A stretch of DNA of 64,000 nt from Symbiodinium natans (GCA_905221605.1 CAJNDS010002824.1:203994-267993); one strand, 5' to 3'. Positions 19,907-29,205 are shown, counted from the stretch's first letter. Numbers and translations are program-made. The notes: generated from the letters alone by a model not told the origin.

Positions 19907-20108
19907 GTTTTGGGTTCAGGGGTTTTAGGGTTTGTGGCTTGTAGGGTTTAGGGCTTCTAGCTTTTAGGGTTTAATGTGTTTAGGGTTGAGGGTTTTTTTT
20001 GGCTTAGGCTTTTGAGGATTTAGCTTTGGGGCGTTCAAGGTTTTAGGGGTTTAAGGGTTTTGGTTTCTTGGCATTTAGGGATTAGGACTTTTAGCCTTTT
20101 AAGGTTTA

Positions 20109-20432
20109 GGGCTTTAGGGCTTTTACGATTCTTGCTTTGGCGTACTTGACCATCACGCCCTCGCACAAAATTGGTTCACACGCTTGCAAAACTAGATCTG
20201 GGCAGGCTGAGGCAAGCCGATCCTGTCGACTCATCCACTTCCAGACACGCTGGCTAGTGTCGCAGTTCAATGAGCTTTGGGTGACGACAAGTGTGCTGGT
20301 GCACCAGTCTTCCCCGGCACCACAGACTGTTTCGAAGAGCTCACCCACGCAAATCTTGAATTTGTCAACCACAACTTGAGGACAGCTCTTGCCTTGGGGC
20401 CATCCAATATAAACGAGCATCCCAGCTATGAA
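20109..20432 (-). CDS. Cys-rich coding block, possibly extracellular, minus strand
   Basis: A minus frame of over 100 codons without repeats: start RFAWFIAGMLVYIGWPQG (hydrophobic, signal-like), then CPQVVVDKFKICVGELFETV, WCTSTLVVTQSSLNCDTSQR, ending in TAA within a CCCTAA string. Eight cysteines suggest disulfides. It may be a single exon with its own start (ATG at 20420) or an internal exon. Plus-strand frames are shorter. Unrecognised family. Confidence 0.5.
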
Positions 20433-20948
20433 CCAAGCGAATCGGTTTTGAGTGCTTAGGGATTTCAGGATTTAGGGTTTAGGGTTCTCAGGTTTTAGGG
20501 CTTCGGGCTTAGGGCTTTCAGGGCTTTTAGGGGTAGGACATCGAATGTGTTTTTTAAGGTTGAGGGTTTAGGGTTTAGAGTTTACGGTTTGGTGTTTAAG
20601 GGCCTAGCAGGTACCAGCAGGTGCCTGTCAGGAACTTTATAAGGAGGTGCTCTGGGTGCAGGGCCGATGAGTCCCGACGCAGACTTGCATGAACAGGAGA
20701 GCTTCAATTTAGGGTTTAGGGTTTGCGGGTTTTAGGGTTTAAGGTTTAGGGTTTAGGGTTTAGGGTTTAGGGTTTAGGGTTTCCGGGTTTTGGGGTTTAG
20801 GGTTTAGGGAGCACCCCTACAGCGCGCCCTTCGGTGGCCTAAACCACTCTCAGACTTGGCTTCGGGATAGAAAATACTCAACAGGAACTCGCTAAACCCT
20901 ACACCCTAAACCCTAAACCCTAAAACCCTAAACCTTCTCCAACTTAAG

Positions 20949-21013
20949 CTAGCCCCTCTTCTTTTTGCGCTTGGGCCCCTGGGGCTGGCTCTGAGTTCCG
21001 ACGCCCTCCCCAG
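20949..21013 (-). CDS. Terminal exon with basic nuclear-signal-like tail, minus strand
   Basis: Acceptor CAACTGGGGAG|G leads to VGTQSQPQGPKRKKKRG and TAG (20949-20951). The KRKKKR run resembles a nuclear localisation signal. Upstream on the same strand are 21046-21118, 21199-21369 and 21426-21571, which may be exons of the same gene. Confidence 0.55.
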
Positions 21014-21045
21014 TTGTGAAAGGGGTTTAGGGTTTAGGGCTTTCT

Positions 21046-21118
21046 CCAACTGCATCTCCGCTTCTTTGCTCTGGACAGCTCTCGACGGAGGTAGCTGAGC
21101 CTTCAAGGAGAGCAACAA
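21046..21118 (-). CDS. Helical exon-like island, minus strand
   Basis: After CTCCTTGAAG| the frame reads AQLPPSRAVQSKEAEMQLEK, ending at GAAA|GCCCTA (GC donor), phase 0, which fits the start of the terminal exon at 20949-21013. The exon before it ends in phase 2, which would instead require the alternative frame, so one boundary is misplaced. Confidence 0.45.
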
Positions 21119-21198
21119 AGCCCTAAACCCGAAACCCTAAACCCTAAACCCGAAACCCTAAACCCTAAACCCGAAACCCTAAACCCTAAACCCGAAAC

Positions 21199-21369
21199 CT
21201 CTCAGCGGAGATGCTGGCATCCATGCCACGGACCTTTTCGGTCAACTCGCGGTCGAATCCACCCCGCAAGAACTGCTTGTAAGCTTTCTCATATGCTGTA
21301 GGCCCAGGGGCCTTCTGGAAGGCTTGCCCAAAGCGATTCCAAAGGCAAACCATGTCATATCCAAGATCC
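21199..21369 (-). CDS. Long exon, minus strand
   Basis: Clear coding sequence of 56 codons: DLGYDMVCLWNRFGQAFQKA, PGPTAYEKAYKQFLRGGF, DRELTEKVRGMDASISAE, with donor GAGAG|GTTTCG. The phase matches the exon at 21426-21571. The expected AG is missing: the sequence before the exon is pure CCCTAAACCC, as if repeat DNA had overwritten the acceptor. Family unknown. Confidence 0.65.
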
Positions 21370-21425
21370 GGGTTTAGGGTTTAGGGTCTAGGTTTAGGGT
21401 TGTGAGTTTGGGTTTTGGGTCTTGC

Positions 21426-21571
21426 CCCCAGGAAGCAGCACTGCCTTCCTTCATTTTCATGAGGAAGGTGGCAATCTCCCTTTGCAGGAACATGAAGTTT
21501 TTGCAAGAGACGACTTCAGCAGCCTCCCCCGCCTCCTCCTCCACAAACCCCCCGCACCACCTCTCCATAGC
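21426..21571 (-). CDS. Long exon, Glu-rich helical, minus strand
   Basis: Acceptor ACCCTAGAAG| opens 48 codons (AMERWCGGFVEEEAGEAAEV, VSCKNFMFLQREIATFLMKM, KEGSAASW), ending at GGGG|GCAAGA, a consensus-like GC donor, in phase 2 as the next exon requires. Family unknown. Confidence 0.65.
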
Positions 21572-21666
21572 CTTCTAGGGTTGAAGGCTGTCCATCTCAT
21601 CTCATTGTAGGATTAGGATTCAAGGTTTGTTAGTTTTTGGTGAAGGCGTTGCCCATCTCTTTACAG

Positions 21667-21750
21667 GGCTGGAAGTGTCCTAGCCTAGATCTCGGTGCCT
21701 ACTACACAGTGCCTGCCCCCTCGGACGAGCATCACCCCGAAACCCTAAGC
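21667..21750 (+). CDS. Exon-like island with strong acceptor, plus strand
   Basis: CATCTCTTTACAG| precedes GWKCPSLDLGAYYTVPAPSD then EHHPE. It sits between minus-strand coding blocks, so either a different gene overlaps or the strand call is wrong. Confidence 0.4.
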
Positions 21751-21840
21751 CATAAACCTCTACACCCCCAACCCAAGCAGGCCTGAAACCACAACTCGAA
21801 GTCCGGTGCCGGGTTTTTCGTGTGAGGGGTTAAGGTTTAA

Positions 21841-21984
21841 TTAGGGTTCGGAGGTGTTTTCGGTCTCTAGCAAGCCCCCCAAGAAGGTTTCTGGGGCCTT
21901 TGCAACGTAAAGGTGGAGTTCTACATTCCTACAGGCTCTCCACTGAATCCTAGGGAAGGCTGTGGGGTCCCACCTCAGACTCAT
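21841..21984 (-). CDS. Small complete-looking frame, minus strand
   Basis: ATG at 21984 to TAA at 21841: 47 codons, MSLRWDPTAFPRIQWRACRN, VELHLYVAKAPETFLGGLLE, TENTSEP. Composition is clearly protein-like. Upstream on this strand are CCCTAAA-type repeats. It may be a first exon that runs into a stop, or a small gene. Unrecognised. Confidence 0.5.
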   Translation of the reverse strand: MSLRWDPTAFPRIQWRACRNVELHLYVAKAPETFLGGLLETENTSEP

Positions 21985-22001
21985 AGGGTTTAGGGTTTAG
22001 G

Positions 22002-22236
22002 TTTGAGGGTTTAAGGTTTAGGGTTTAGGGCGTAGGGTTTAGGGTTTAGGGCTTAGGGTTTAGGGTTTAGGGTTTAGGGTTTAGAGTTTAGGGATTAGGG
22101 CTTAGGGCTTAGGGCTTAGGGCTTAGTGCTTAGGGCGTAGGGCTTAGGGCTTAGGGCTTAGGGCTTAGGGCTTAGGGCTTAGGGCTTAGGGCTTAGGGCT
22201 TAGGGCTTAGGGTTTAGGGTTTAGGGTTTAGGGCGC
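22002..22236 (+). repeat. TTTAGGG then GCTTAGG array
   Basis: TTTAGGG units give way to about 18 GCTTAGG units and return to TTTAGGG. The same GCTTAGG variant appears at 808-870 and 52325-52410. Confidence 0.95.
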
Positions 22237-22512
22237 GAACCTCCAACGCAACCGCTGAAAACTGAACCCGAACCCCTAAATAAAACTCTCTGGACTCTGA
22301 ACCCCAGATCTGAAAGCCCTGAACCGCTCGACAACCTGAACTTCAAACCCCGAACCCCTCAAACTGCCTGAACACCCCGAAGAATGCTTCAGGCAACCTT
22401 AAACCCTAAAGCCCTCAACCCTAAACCCTAACCCCTAAAACCCTCAACCCTAAACCCGAAACCCTAAACCCGAAACCCTAAACACTAAACCCTAAACCCT
22501 AGACCCTACAAC

Positions 22513-22605
22513 CCTGCAACCGCTCCGGAGCGGCCTCACGCTCCGCCACATGAACGGCCCGGCGACGCACGAAGCGCCGCTTCTTGTGCCGCGTGTCCAC
22601 CTCCA
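22513..22605 (-). CDS. Basic exon with element-derived acceptor, minus strand
   Basis: The minus frame reads EVDTRHKKRRFVRRRAVHVA then EREAAPERLQ with almost every codon ending in G or C. The acceptor CATGAACCTCCAAG| is the inverted end of the CTTGGAGG fold-back element. Donor GCAGG|GTTGTA. The strongly basic helix may bind nucleic acid; family unknown. Confidence 0.65.
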
Positions 22606-22649
22606 CTTGGAGGTTCATGGCACTTACTGACCAATTATAACTGTACTTA
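22605..22649. mobile_element. Truncated fold-back element, CTTGGAGGTTCATGG family
   Basis: ACTTGGAGGTTCATGG followed by 29 bp matching the 31566-31630 copy, then cut off by TTTAGGG repeats. Confidence 0.65.
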
Positions 22650-22810
22650 TAGGGTTTAGGGTGTAGGGCTTCGGGTTTAAGGTTAGGGTTTAGGGCTTTA
22701 GGGTTATGAGTTCAGGGTTTAGGGTTTAGGGTGTAGGGTTTAGGGCTTAGAGTTTAGGGATTAAGGCGGTTTAGGGTTCGGGGTTTAGAGGGCCACCCTA
22801 CACGCGAAAC

Positions 22811-22905
22811 CCTGCGCATACGAGCAATGAGTCTCTCCGCCCGGATAAATGGTTTGAGGCTACAATTCCCCACTTTGGGGAAGTAGCTCCACCGTTGTGA
22901 CCGGT
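22811..22905 (-). CDS. Exon, minus strand
   Basis: Acceptor TTGTTTGCCTAG| opens RSQRWSYFPKVGNCSLKPFI then RAERLIARMRR, donor CAGG|GTTTCG, phase 2 to phase 0. Probably in the same minus-strand gene as 22513-22605. Unrecognised family. Confidence 0.6.
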
Positions 22906-23043
22906 CTAGGCAAACAAGTCACTTGAACCCTAAACCCTAAGGCAAAAGTCGGAGCAGCCTCTGTATGAAGAGTTGGGGTTTAGGGCTCAGGGCTTAGGGG
23001 TTAGGTTTTGGGTTGTTGGCGTGGAATAGGGTTTGGGTCACAC

Positions 23044-23125
23044 AAAGTGTTGAGCGAAAGCTTTGAGCGAAACATTTTGAACGAAAGTTTTGGGAGAAAG
23101 TTTCGGGCGAAAGCTTCGGGCGAAA
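23044..23125. repeat. Short tandem repeat (GCGAAAG motifs)
   Basis: Five to six imperfect units like AGTTTCGGGCGAAAG. Confidence 0.7.
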
Positions 23126-23269
23126 ATTTTGCTTTAGAACTTATCATTATTTTTTTTTGGGAGTTGTAGGTGTTGGGGGAGGGGCTGCGGGGGTCTGGGG
23201 GGAGAATTGGATGGAAAGGGGAAGGGGGGGGAAGGTATCGGGAAACATATTGAATGAACTGTTCAAATT

Positions 23270-24430
23270 TGACCTCCCAATCCATATATAGTCTATTTTT
23301 TCAACGATTCTGGAAATGTTTGAACACCTCAGACTTTCCTATATATTTGACTGGAAATATATTGTACCTAGAATCACTTGAAAACCAAAAATCTCAACTT
23401 GAATGCAAATTTCGTGAATATAATATCAAATTTATGATAATATGTCGAGAATATTCGTTGAATTCGATGGAATTCATCTGACATCCTTATACAAAACAGA
23501 ATTTGCAATGGTTTTGGAAATAACTGACTACCAAATTTATGAAACATTATGCGACTATCATTCATTTGAAACCCTCACATACTTTTGTTTTCGCAATGAG
23601 AATTTGCTATGTCTTTGATTGGAAACATGAGATTTTCATTTTCTTCTCAGACATTTCAAAATCGATATGAATTTTCTATGATTCTGGAAATCTTTCGATG
23701 CCTGAGAAGGGAATCGAAGAATGCTTGAGATTCCCAAAATAATTCAATATTCGAAACCAACAAAAGCACATATATGAAATATTCGAAAAAATTGGCTTCA
23801 AGGAAACTTATTGAAAATCTGTATAATTTTAAAACGTATCGTGATTCTCGCTGTCTTTGAACACTTCAATATTTCCCGCATATTTGGCTGGAAACATTGG
23901 AATGTCAGATATATCTGAGGCTTTCAAAATTTTCTAGAATCATTTGAAAACCAAGAACATCGAATTTTTGAAATTGGACAGAAATTTTCTAGGGCCCCTA
24001 CATAATTCATATTCTGGCGCATAAAATATTGAAAACCAAGTGGAATTCGCTTGAACTCCGCGCATAAATTTGCTTTTGCAGTGATTCTGGGAACCATTGA
24101 ATATCTCAGAAATTTCTTGACTGGAAATATGACTGGCTGTCAATTTAGCAATAATTGAAGCCGATGCTATCAATTGAAGTCCTCGCGTAATTTTTGATTT
24201 TGCAATCATTCAGAGAATCTTTGAGTATCTCAGAATTTTCGTATACGTTTAATTACTCATATAAAGTTTTCAATTATATTCAGAAAATACTTAAAAACCG
24301 GAAAGATTAGTTGAAGCCCTCATACAATTTGGCTTTCAACGATTATAGAATCATTGAATGCTGAGAATTTCCTATGTATTTGATTGGAACGATGATGAAG
24401 CTTTCAAGTTTCTTTGGAATGATTCGAACA
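23270..24430. repeat. AT-rich degenerate tandem array
   Basis: A motif of the type GATTCTGGAAATCTTTGA..CTCAGA..TTTCCTATATATTTGACTGGAAA recurs roughly every 130-170 bp (for example 23300, 23690, 23850, 24080, 24210, 24340). Base composition differs sharply from both sides. No gene seen. Confidence 0.65.
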
Positions 24431-24977
24431 CATCGCGAATCTGCAGGCGGGCGCTTGTATATTGTTCTGCCGAAGAAACGTTGAAACTCTGCCTTGCGCA
24501 GCAACTCTGAATAAGACGCGCCATGGAGGTCTTCGTCCTGACCTGAGTTCTGTCCGTCGAGCGGCCGTAGTCGAGGATCTCAGAATAGCACTGCAGGATG
24601 TAGTGCGCTTTGGCGGAATGCATCTTGTTGCCTTCTCCTCTCAGGTCCTCCTCGTCGTCCTGATCGCTTCCTGCATCACACGTGCGGCAGGGCGCCTTAG
24701 CTGTCGAAAGGGAGCGGTCCAAGCCGCAGGCGCATTCTGAGCGCTGGGGCACCAGGAGCGGAACGGGCACAGGTGCGGCCACAGGACACTGCAGATATGC
24801 TTCCAGGATCCTGAAGCCTGGAAGGCGCGCAGGGATGTCCTGCGCGGCGCGCTCCGTCAGGAAGTCGTTGTGAGCGTGAACGCACGCTGCGTAGGCAGAC
24901 CGGTCGCATGCCATCAGCCAGTCGTAGGCAGCGCGGCAGCGAGGCCGGCGCGAGTGGTGCCCAAGGCACGTCGACAC
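24372..24977 (-). CDS. Cys-containing protein, 3' coding block, minus strand
   Basis: About 200 codons in one minus frame, GC-rich except the end: AYDWLMACDRSAYAACVHA, NDFLTERAAQDIPARLPGF, then an acidic DQDDEEDLRGE and KAHYILQCYSEILDYGRST. The stop lies in the AT-rich array, which may have replaced the original 3' end. The frame upstream differs (next entry), so a splice or indel lies near 24,980. Unrecognised. Confidence 0.6.
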   Translation of the reverse strand: MSTCLGHHSRRPRCRAAYDWLMACDRSAYAACVHAHNDFLTERAAQDIPARLPGFRILEAYLQCPVAAPVPVPLLVPQRSECACGLDRSLSTAKAPCRTCDAGSDQDDEEDLRGEGNKMHSAKAHYILQCYSEILDYGRSTDRTQVRTKTSMARLIQSCCARQSFNVSSAEQYTSARLQIRDVFESFQRNLKASSSFQSNT

Positions 24978-25254
24978 TCTGCAGCTTCCAGGACAAGGCG
25001 CTGCGCTGATCCTTCTGCAAGTACCCCGAGGGATGTCGACGTGGCGTTCCTTGATGTAAGACGAATGGCCGCAGGACGAAGATGTCTGCGCGCTGTACCA
25101 ATAAGCGAGGCCGGGGAGGCCGGGGAGGCCTGGAGAAAGGCTTGGAGGCTGCAGCTTTGGATTTGAAACCGACGGCTTATGCGAGCACCGCTGCGTCTAA
25201 AGAGAAACTCGCCCTCGTCCGAGGATGCTTCTTCCTCCTCCTGCAACGAGACTA
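24960..25254 (-). CDS. Coding block upstream of 24977, minus strand
   Basis: The minus frame reads LQEEEEASSDEGEFLFRRSG, RFQIQSCSLQAFLQASPASP, then LEAAECRRALGTTRAGLAAA. It begins near an acceptor-like TCGTTGCAG| and overlaps the other minus frame at about 24,960-24,980. Probably an upstream exon of the same gene. Confidence 0.5.
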
Positions 25255-25804
25255 AACAAGCGTGATTACAATAGCGGTGTGGAGTGTCCTTGTGCTGCGG
25301 GTTCTGGATGTGGTTTTTCCGAATCGTGAGGAACGTCACCATTATCCAGAACTTGGTTTCAATGAAGAAATTGCCATGTAAGCTTGGCTTGCTGCTTGAA
25401 TGAAAGCCCGACGAAACCAGCGTGGAAGTGGTGGTACTTCTGGCTCCCTCTGGACAGGCTCGGGTTCCGCTTCTGGTTCCGCCTAAGTGAAGGGGAGTAT
25501 CCCTAGTATCTCCCTATACGTGGCAGCGTTTTGAAAAAACGTGCATGGAAATGGTCTGCTGGCACATGGCTCTTGGAATATTTCTGGTAGAATAGACCGA
25601 CAAAACCTAAAGCCCGCAACTGCGAAACCCTACCTACACCCCAAGCCCTGCACACGCAGGCAGGTGCAGGCCGGGCAATCTGGGCTCGGCAGGGGGGGCA
25701 GCCTGAACGTTCTACGCTTAAATTGAAATAATGATACGACATACTCAAATCCGTCGATGCCATGATCTCCGCTCTGTGTAGTTGCGTTGCTTTAGGGCTT
25801 CTGG

Positions 25805-26020
25805 TCAAGCACGATCTCCGATCCAATCGAAAACCCTCTGCCACAAAGCCCGAGCGGTCTGAAAATGATATCGACCCTGCAAGGCAAACCATTCGGTCAG
25901 CTCTCTCGCCTGCACGCCTACGTGCGCTGCGACGGATGGTGGCATTGCTCCCCCATCACCCTTTGCCTTGAGAAAAGGTATATATCTGAGGGACCCAGAT
26001 TCATGGGCCGTTGTGAGCAA
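25805..26020 (-). CDS. Coding block, minus strand
   Basis: The minus frame reads YIPFLKAKGDGGAMPPSVAA, HVGVQARELTEWFALQGRYH, FQTARALWQRVFDWIGDRA and then a stop. An acceptor-like CAAGGCAAAG| falls inside. Good composition; family unknown. A second minus frame continues to about 25,505 with lower support. Confidence 0.5.
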   Translation of the reverse strand: MLTTAHESGSLRYIPFLKAKGDGGAMPPSVAAHVGVQARELTEWFALQGRYHFQTARALWQRVFDWIGDRA

Positions 26021-26132
26021 AGGAGATCTTTAGCATTAGAGACTATCGGGTCTTGCTAGGGCTGGTTTATAGGCGTTTGGTTTCGGGTTTGTAGGTTTAG
26101 CTGGGGATGTAGAGCTCTCTGGGTTTAAGGCC

Positions 26133-26283
26133 TGACGGCGACACAGGAGCCCAAGTCAATATTGAGGAAACCCCTTGCCATCGTGGCAAACGTTTCATAC
26201 ATACGGCCCCAAAAACTCCCACTCTTAGCTACACAGGGCCCCCTGCATCATGCAGCAATGTACCTATAGCCTATAGCTCTAAA
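26133..26283 (+). CDS. Exon-like block, plus strand
   Basis: A 50-codon open frame: PDGDTGAQVNIEETPCHRGK, RFIHTAPKTPTLSYTGPPAS, CSNVPIAYSS. Acceptor-like GGCGACACAG| is inside its start. No donor assigned; unrecognised. Confidence 0.45.
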
Positions 26284-26398
26284 CTCTAGACTCTCAACTC
26301 CGCCCGTTGAAAATCAAATAGAAAAAACCCTAAACCCTAAGCCCTAAGCCCTAAACCCTAAACCCTAAACCCTAAAACCTAAACCCTAAAGTACATAC

Positions 26399-26461
26399 AA
26401 GTAGAGGCAAGGATCCGTAGGGGACCCCAAAGGATGGAGCCTGGCTTCGAGAGATGGTCAT
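26399..26461 (-). CDS. Possible first coding exon with GTATGT donor, minus strand
   Basis: ATG at 26461, 21 codons (MTISRSQAPSFGVPYGSLPL then L), and CTACTT|GTATGT, a strong donor. CCCTAAA left and TTTAGGG-like right. Product unknown. Confidence 0.5.
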
Positions 26462-26725
26462 AGGTTTCAGGGTCTAGGGTTTAGGGTTTAGGGTTTAGGG
26501 TTTGGGGTTTGGGGTTTAGGGTTTAGGGCTTAGGGCTTAGGGCTGAGGGCTTAGGGTTTAGGGTCACAAAAAAATCCTCCGGCGCGAGCTCCGATACCCC
26601 AAAAACGTTCTATACCGAGTTTCCATTAAGGGTACCCGTTTAGGGGGTCCCGTTAATTAATTGGACTCTATTCCATTTGCGGTACTAATATTGAATTCCC
26701 CCATTATAGTTATATTATAGTATGT

Positions 26726-26827
26726 GGGGGTTTCCGAAATTAGGGGTACCTTTTTGGGGTCCTGATTATAAGTAAATCCTGTTGTTTGGGGGTCTCTATT
26801 AGGGGTCCCTGATTTTCGTAAACCCCC
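26726..26827. mobile_element. Fold-back element, GGGGTACCTT family
   Basis: GGGGGTTTCCGAAATTAGGGG at one end and TTTTCGTAAACCCCC at the other. The core GTACCTTTTTGGGGTCCT matches 9615-9712 and 50480-50574. A further TA-rich stretch with similar motifs precedes it from about 26,600. Confidence 0.6.
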
Positions 26828-26919
26828 TTATAGGAAGGCGACTGCGCAGCCCAGCTTGTGGGCCATGAGCACGACAGCGCCCAGGAGAACAACCAACAAC
26901 CTCCTTGTCTGGGGAAGGG

Positions 26920-27075
26920 TCACTTCGCCATGTCAGCCGAAGGGTGTTTCGCTGCTGGCTTGTGAGGGCGTGAGGCCCAGTCGCCTAGTGCCTTGCGATC
27001 GAGCAGCTTACAGGTCATGACGTCAGCGTTCAACAGCCTGACTGCGTGGCCAAGCGTGAGCAGCTTGAACCATCC
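26920..27075 (-). CDS. Terminal exon with telomere-unit acceptor, minus strand
   Basis: TTTAG|GG from a TTTAGGG unit opens 51 codons (GWFKLLTLGHAVRLLNADVM, TCKLLDRKALGDWASRPHKP, AAKHPSADMAK) and a TGA at 26920-26922. The frame count fits exactly. Clearly coding; family unknown. Confidence 0.65.
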   Translation of the reverse strand, partial: GWFKLLTLGHAVRLLNADVMTCKLLDRKALGDWASRPHKPAAKHPSADMAK

Positions 27076-27150
27076 CTAAACCCTAAAGCCGAAACCCAGA
27101 ACCCTGAACCTCAAAACCCTAAACCCAAAAAACACCTACACCCGAAACCT

Positions 27151-27236
27151 GAAATCGCTTCATTCACCCTGTGGGCACCTGCTTGCCCGAGGGCAGTGCC
27201 GCTTCAAACATGACCTGGTCGTCAAGGCTTGCAAAG
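27151..27236 (+). CDS. Exon with partial CCCH-like finger, plus strand
   Basis: The plus frame reads LHSPCGHLLARGQCRFKHDL then VVKACK and ends at GCAAAG|GTTTAG, a donor formed by the adjoining telomere unit. C-x8-C-x3-H could be part of a CCCH zinc finger, but one Cys of the usual spacing is missing. CCCTAAA left, TTTAGGG right. Confidence 0.5.
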
Positions 27237-27759
27237 GTTTAGGGTTGGGGTTTAGGATCGAGGGTCTGGGGTTTAGGGTTTAGCGTATCTGCCTCATGCC
27301 TTTAAAAACGGCGACCCCACATCCCCAAACCCTAAACCCTGAATCCCCAGACCCTCTACCCCTGAATCTCCAAAACCCTAAGCCCCTGAACCCCAAGAAC
27401 CTATATCCCAAACCCCAAACCCCAAACCCTAAACCCTTAACCCTGAATGCTTTGGGGGCTCAACAGTCTCCTGCTGAGGGAGCCTCCAGGCTTTCCTAGG
27501 ATTTCTGACAGGGGGTTTAGGGTTTAGGGTTTGGGGTTTAGGGTTTAGGGTTTAGGGTTTAGGGTTTAGGGTTCAGCTCTTTAAGTTCGGACGCTTTGAG
27601 GCTTCCAGGGTTTAGGGTTGAGGGGTTGAGGGTTGAGAGGTTTGAGGTTTAGGGGTTTATGAGCTTAGGGATATACATGTATATTGCTTATTACTTGGGA
27701 TGTTCCCCTTATTCAAAAATCCTTATTCTAAGACTAAACCTCAAGCCCTAAACCCTAAA

Positions 27760-27879
27760 CGCCCCAATCCATCAAAGCATGATGACTTTCTCAAAACAGT
27801 AAACAACCATGAGTACACAAAACCCTCGCTGATGATCACAAGTGACTGCAACAAAGAAATCCATTTATACAACGCTCAG
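27760..27879 (+). CDS. Exon, plus strand
   Basis: The frame reads HDDFLKTVNNHEYTKPSLMI, TSDCNKEIHLYNAQ, ending at GCTCAG|GTGTGG. Fifteen more codons are open beyond the donor to a stop. Unrecognised. Confidence 0.5.
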
Positions 27880-27995
27880 GTGTGGAAACGAGCGTCCGCT
27901 TCTGACCTAGGCCCTCAATACTAAACTTTATGCCGCCTAAGCGGTGCATTTTGCGGACACTTGTAGCCCAGCATTTGCTAAGGCTTTCGGAGACA

Positions 27996-28065
27996 CAAGA
28001 GTGTTGCACTACCCCTAGCCCCTAAACCGTAAACCCTAAACCCTAAACCCAAGAGTGTTGCACTA
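27996..28065. mobile_element. Telomere-repeat block flanked by a 16-bp direct repeat
   Basis: CAAGAGTGTTGCACTA occurs at 27996-28011 and again at 28050-28065. Between them are 38 bases of CCCTAGCCCCTAAACC-type telomere repeats and nothing else. Removing the block and one copy joins a frame across the site (AQHLLRLSETQECC before, TSLQFLGNLKVLSV after). This is the footprint of an insertion with target-site duplication. Confidence 0.8.
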
Positions 28066-28724
28066 GCTTGCAGTTTCTTGGCAACCTCAAGGTCTTGTCA
28101 GTAGCGTTCCCCCAAACTCTAAGCCCCTGCATCCCTTTTTATAGAACCCCGGTGTGCCTAATTCCCCTGTTCCAGGGTGTAGAATTTAGGGCTTTGGGAC
28201 GCCGGGCCCTAAGACCCAAACCCCCGCTTCAACCCTGGGGCACCTCAACCCCCTCGGATTTCCGACCCTAAACCCTAAACCCTAAACCCTAAACCCTAAA
28301 CCCCCCGTTACAATCCCCATTTGTTAGCATAAGGGGGAACATCCCAAACCCTGAAACCCTAAACCCTGAACCCCAAGTCCAAAACCCTGAACCCTGAACC
28401 CGGCAGAACGAAACGCCCCTTCGTCCTCACCGCCGCAGAAACCCTAAACCGAAACTTTGGGTTCATCGTTTAAGTACAGTTTGGGTCCGAAGATAATGCT
28501 GATGAACCCTGACCCCGCCAAAAAGACAATGACAATAAATGCATGTGTGTCTATATGTATATAGTCATCTATCTATCTATATGTTTAATTATTTATGTAC
28601 ATGTTTTACATGTAGGTATCTGCAGCTTATATGTACGCATTTGTTTGTTGCAGTATACGTGAACAAAAAAACCAAATTAGAAGAACCCACTGAAAAAGCC
28701 CCCCTTGGGCTGCCCGCTTCGTAG

Positions 28725-28804
28725 GTGCGTATGCCGATGGCGATGTTGGCTTTCACAGCCTCGACTTCAAGAAGATGCCGGGGGGCTTCGGGGCTTCGGC
28801 GTGG
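28725..28804 (+). CDS. Exon with good splice sites, plus strand
   Basis: Acceptor CCGCTTCGTAG| and donor GCGTGG|GTGAAG bound 80 nt: AYADGDVGFHSLDFKKMPGG then FGASAW, phase 2 to phase 0. Unrecognised. Confidence 0.6.
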
Positions 28805-28830
28805 GTGAAGGTTTTGATGGAGATAACAGT

Positions 28831-28917
28831 TGAATTAGGGTTTAGGGTTTAGGGTTTAGGGTTTAGGGTTTAGGGTTTAGGGTTTAGGGTTTAGGGTTTA
28901 GGGTTTAGGGTTCAGGC
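28831..28917 (+). repeat. TTTAGGG array
   Basis: Twelve perfect units, 26 bases after the donor of the exon at 28725-28804. Confidence 0.95.
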
Positions 28918-28935
28918 TTTCTCATGTGTATGAAC

Positions 28936-29000
28936 GTTCTTGGCAGCCCGCTCCATCCCGGTAAGCTTGCTCAATCTCCTGGTTGTTGTCGACACTGTAC
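28936..29000 (-). CDS. Exon, minus strand
   Basis: Acceptor GTGCCGAG|G and donor AAGAAC|GTTCAT bound exactly 21 codons plus one base at each side: YSVDNNQEIEQAYRDGAGCQ then E. Clearly coding, opposite in strand to the exon 130 bases away. Confidence 0.55.
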
Positions 29001-29075
29001 CTCGGCACCGGCAACCCTAAACCCTAATCCCTAAGCCCTACGCCCTAAACCCTAAACCCTAAGCCCTGACTCCAA

Positions 29076-29133
29076 GTGGAGGCCGACCATAGAACTGCGC
29101 AAACTCACATTGGCAGCAAACTGCCAGACTCTC
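29076..29133 (-). CDS. Exon-like island, minus strand
   Basis: The minus frame reads VCESLAVCCQCEFAQFYGRP then PLGVRA and a stop; a strong donor (CCAAT|GTGAGT) lies inside. Either a short exon VCESLAVCCQ or a terminal exon. Confidence 0.4.
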
Positions 29134-29205
29134 ACACACAAACCCTAAACCCTAAACCCTAAACCCTAAACCCTAAACCCTAAACCCTAAACCCTAAACC
29201 CTAAC

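Noticed and set aside
22905-22951. GGCAAACAAGTC / GGCAAAAGTC flanking a small telomere block
   Set aside because: Suggestive of a second target duplication, but imperfect and short; could be chance.
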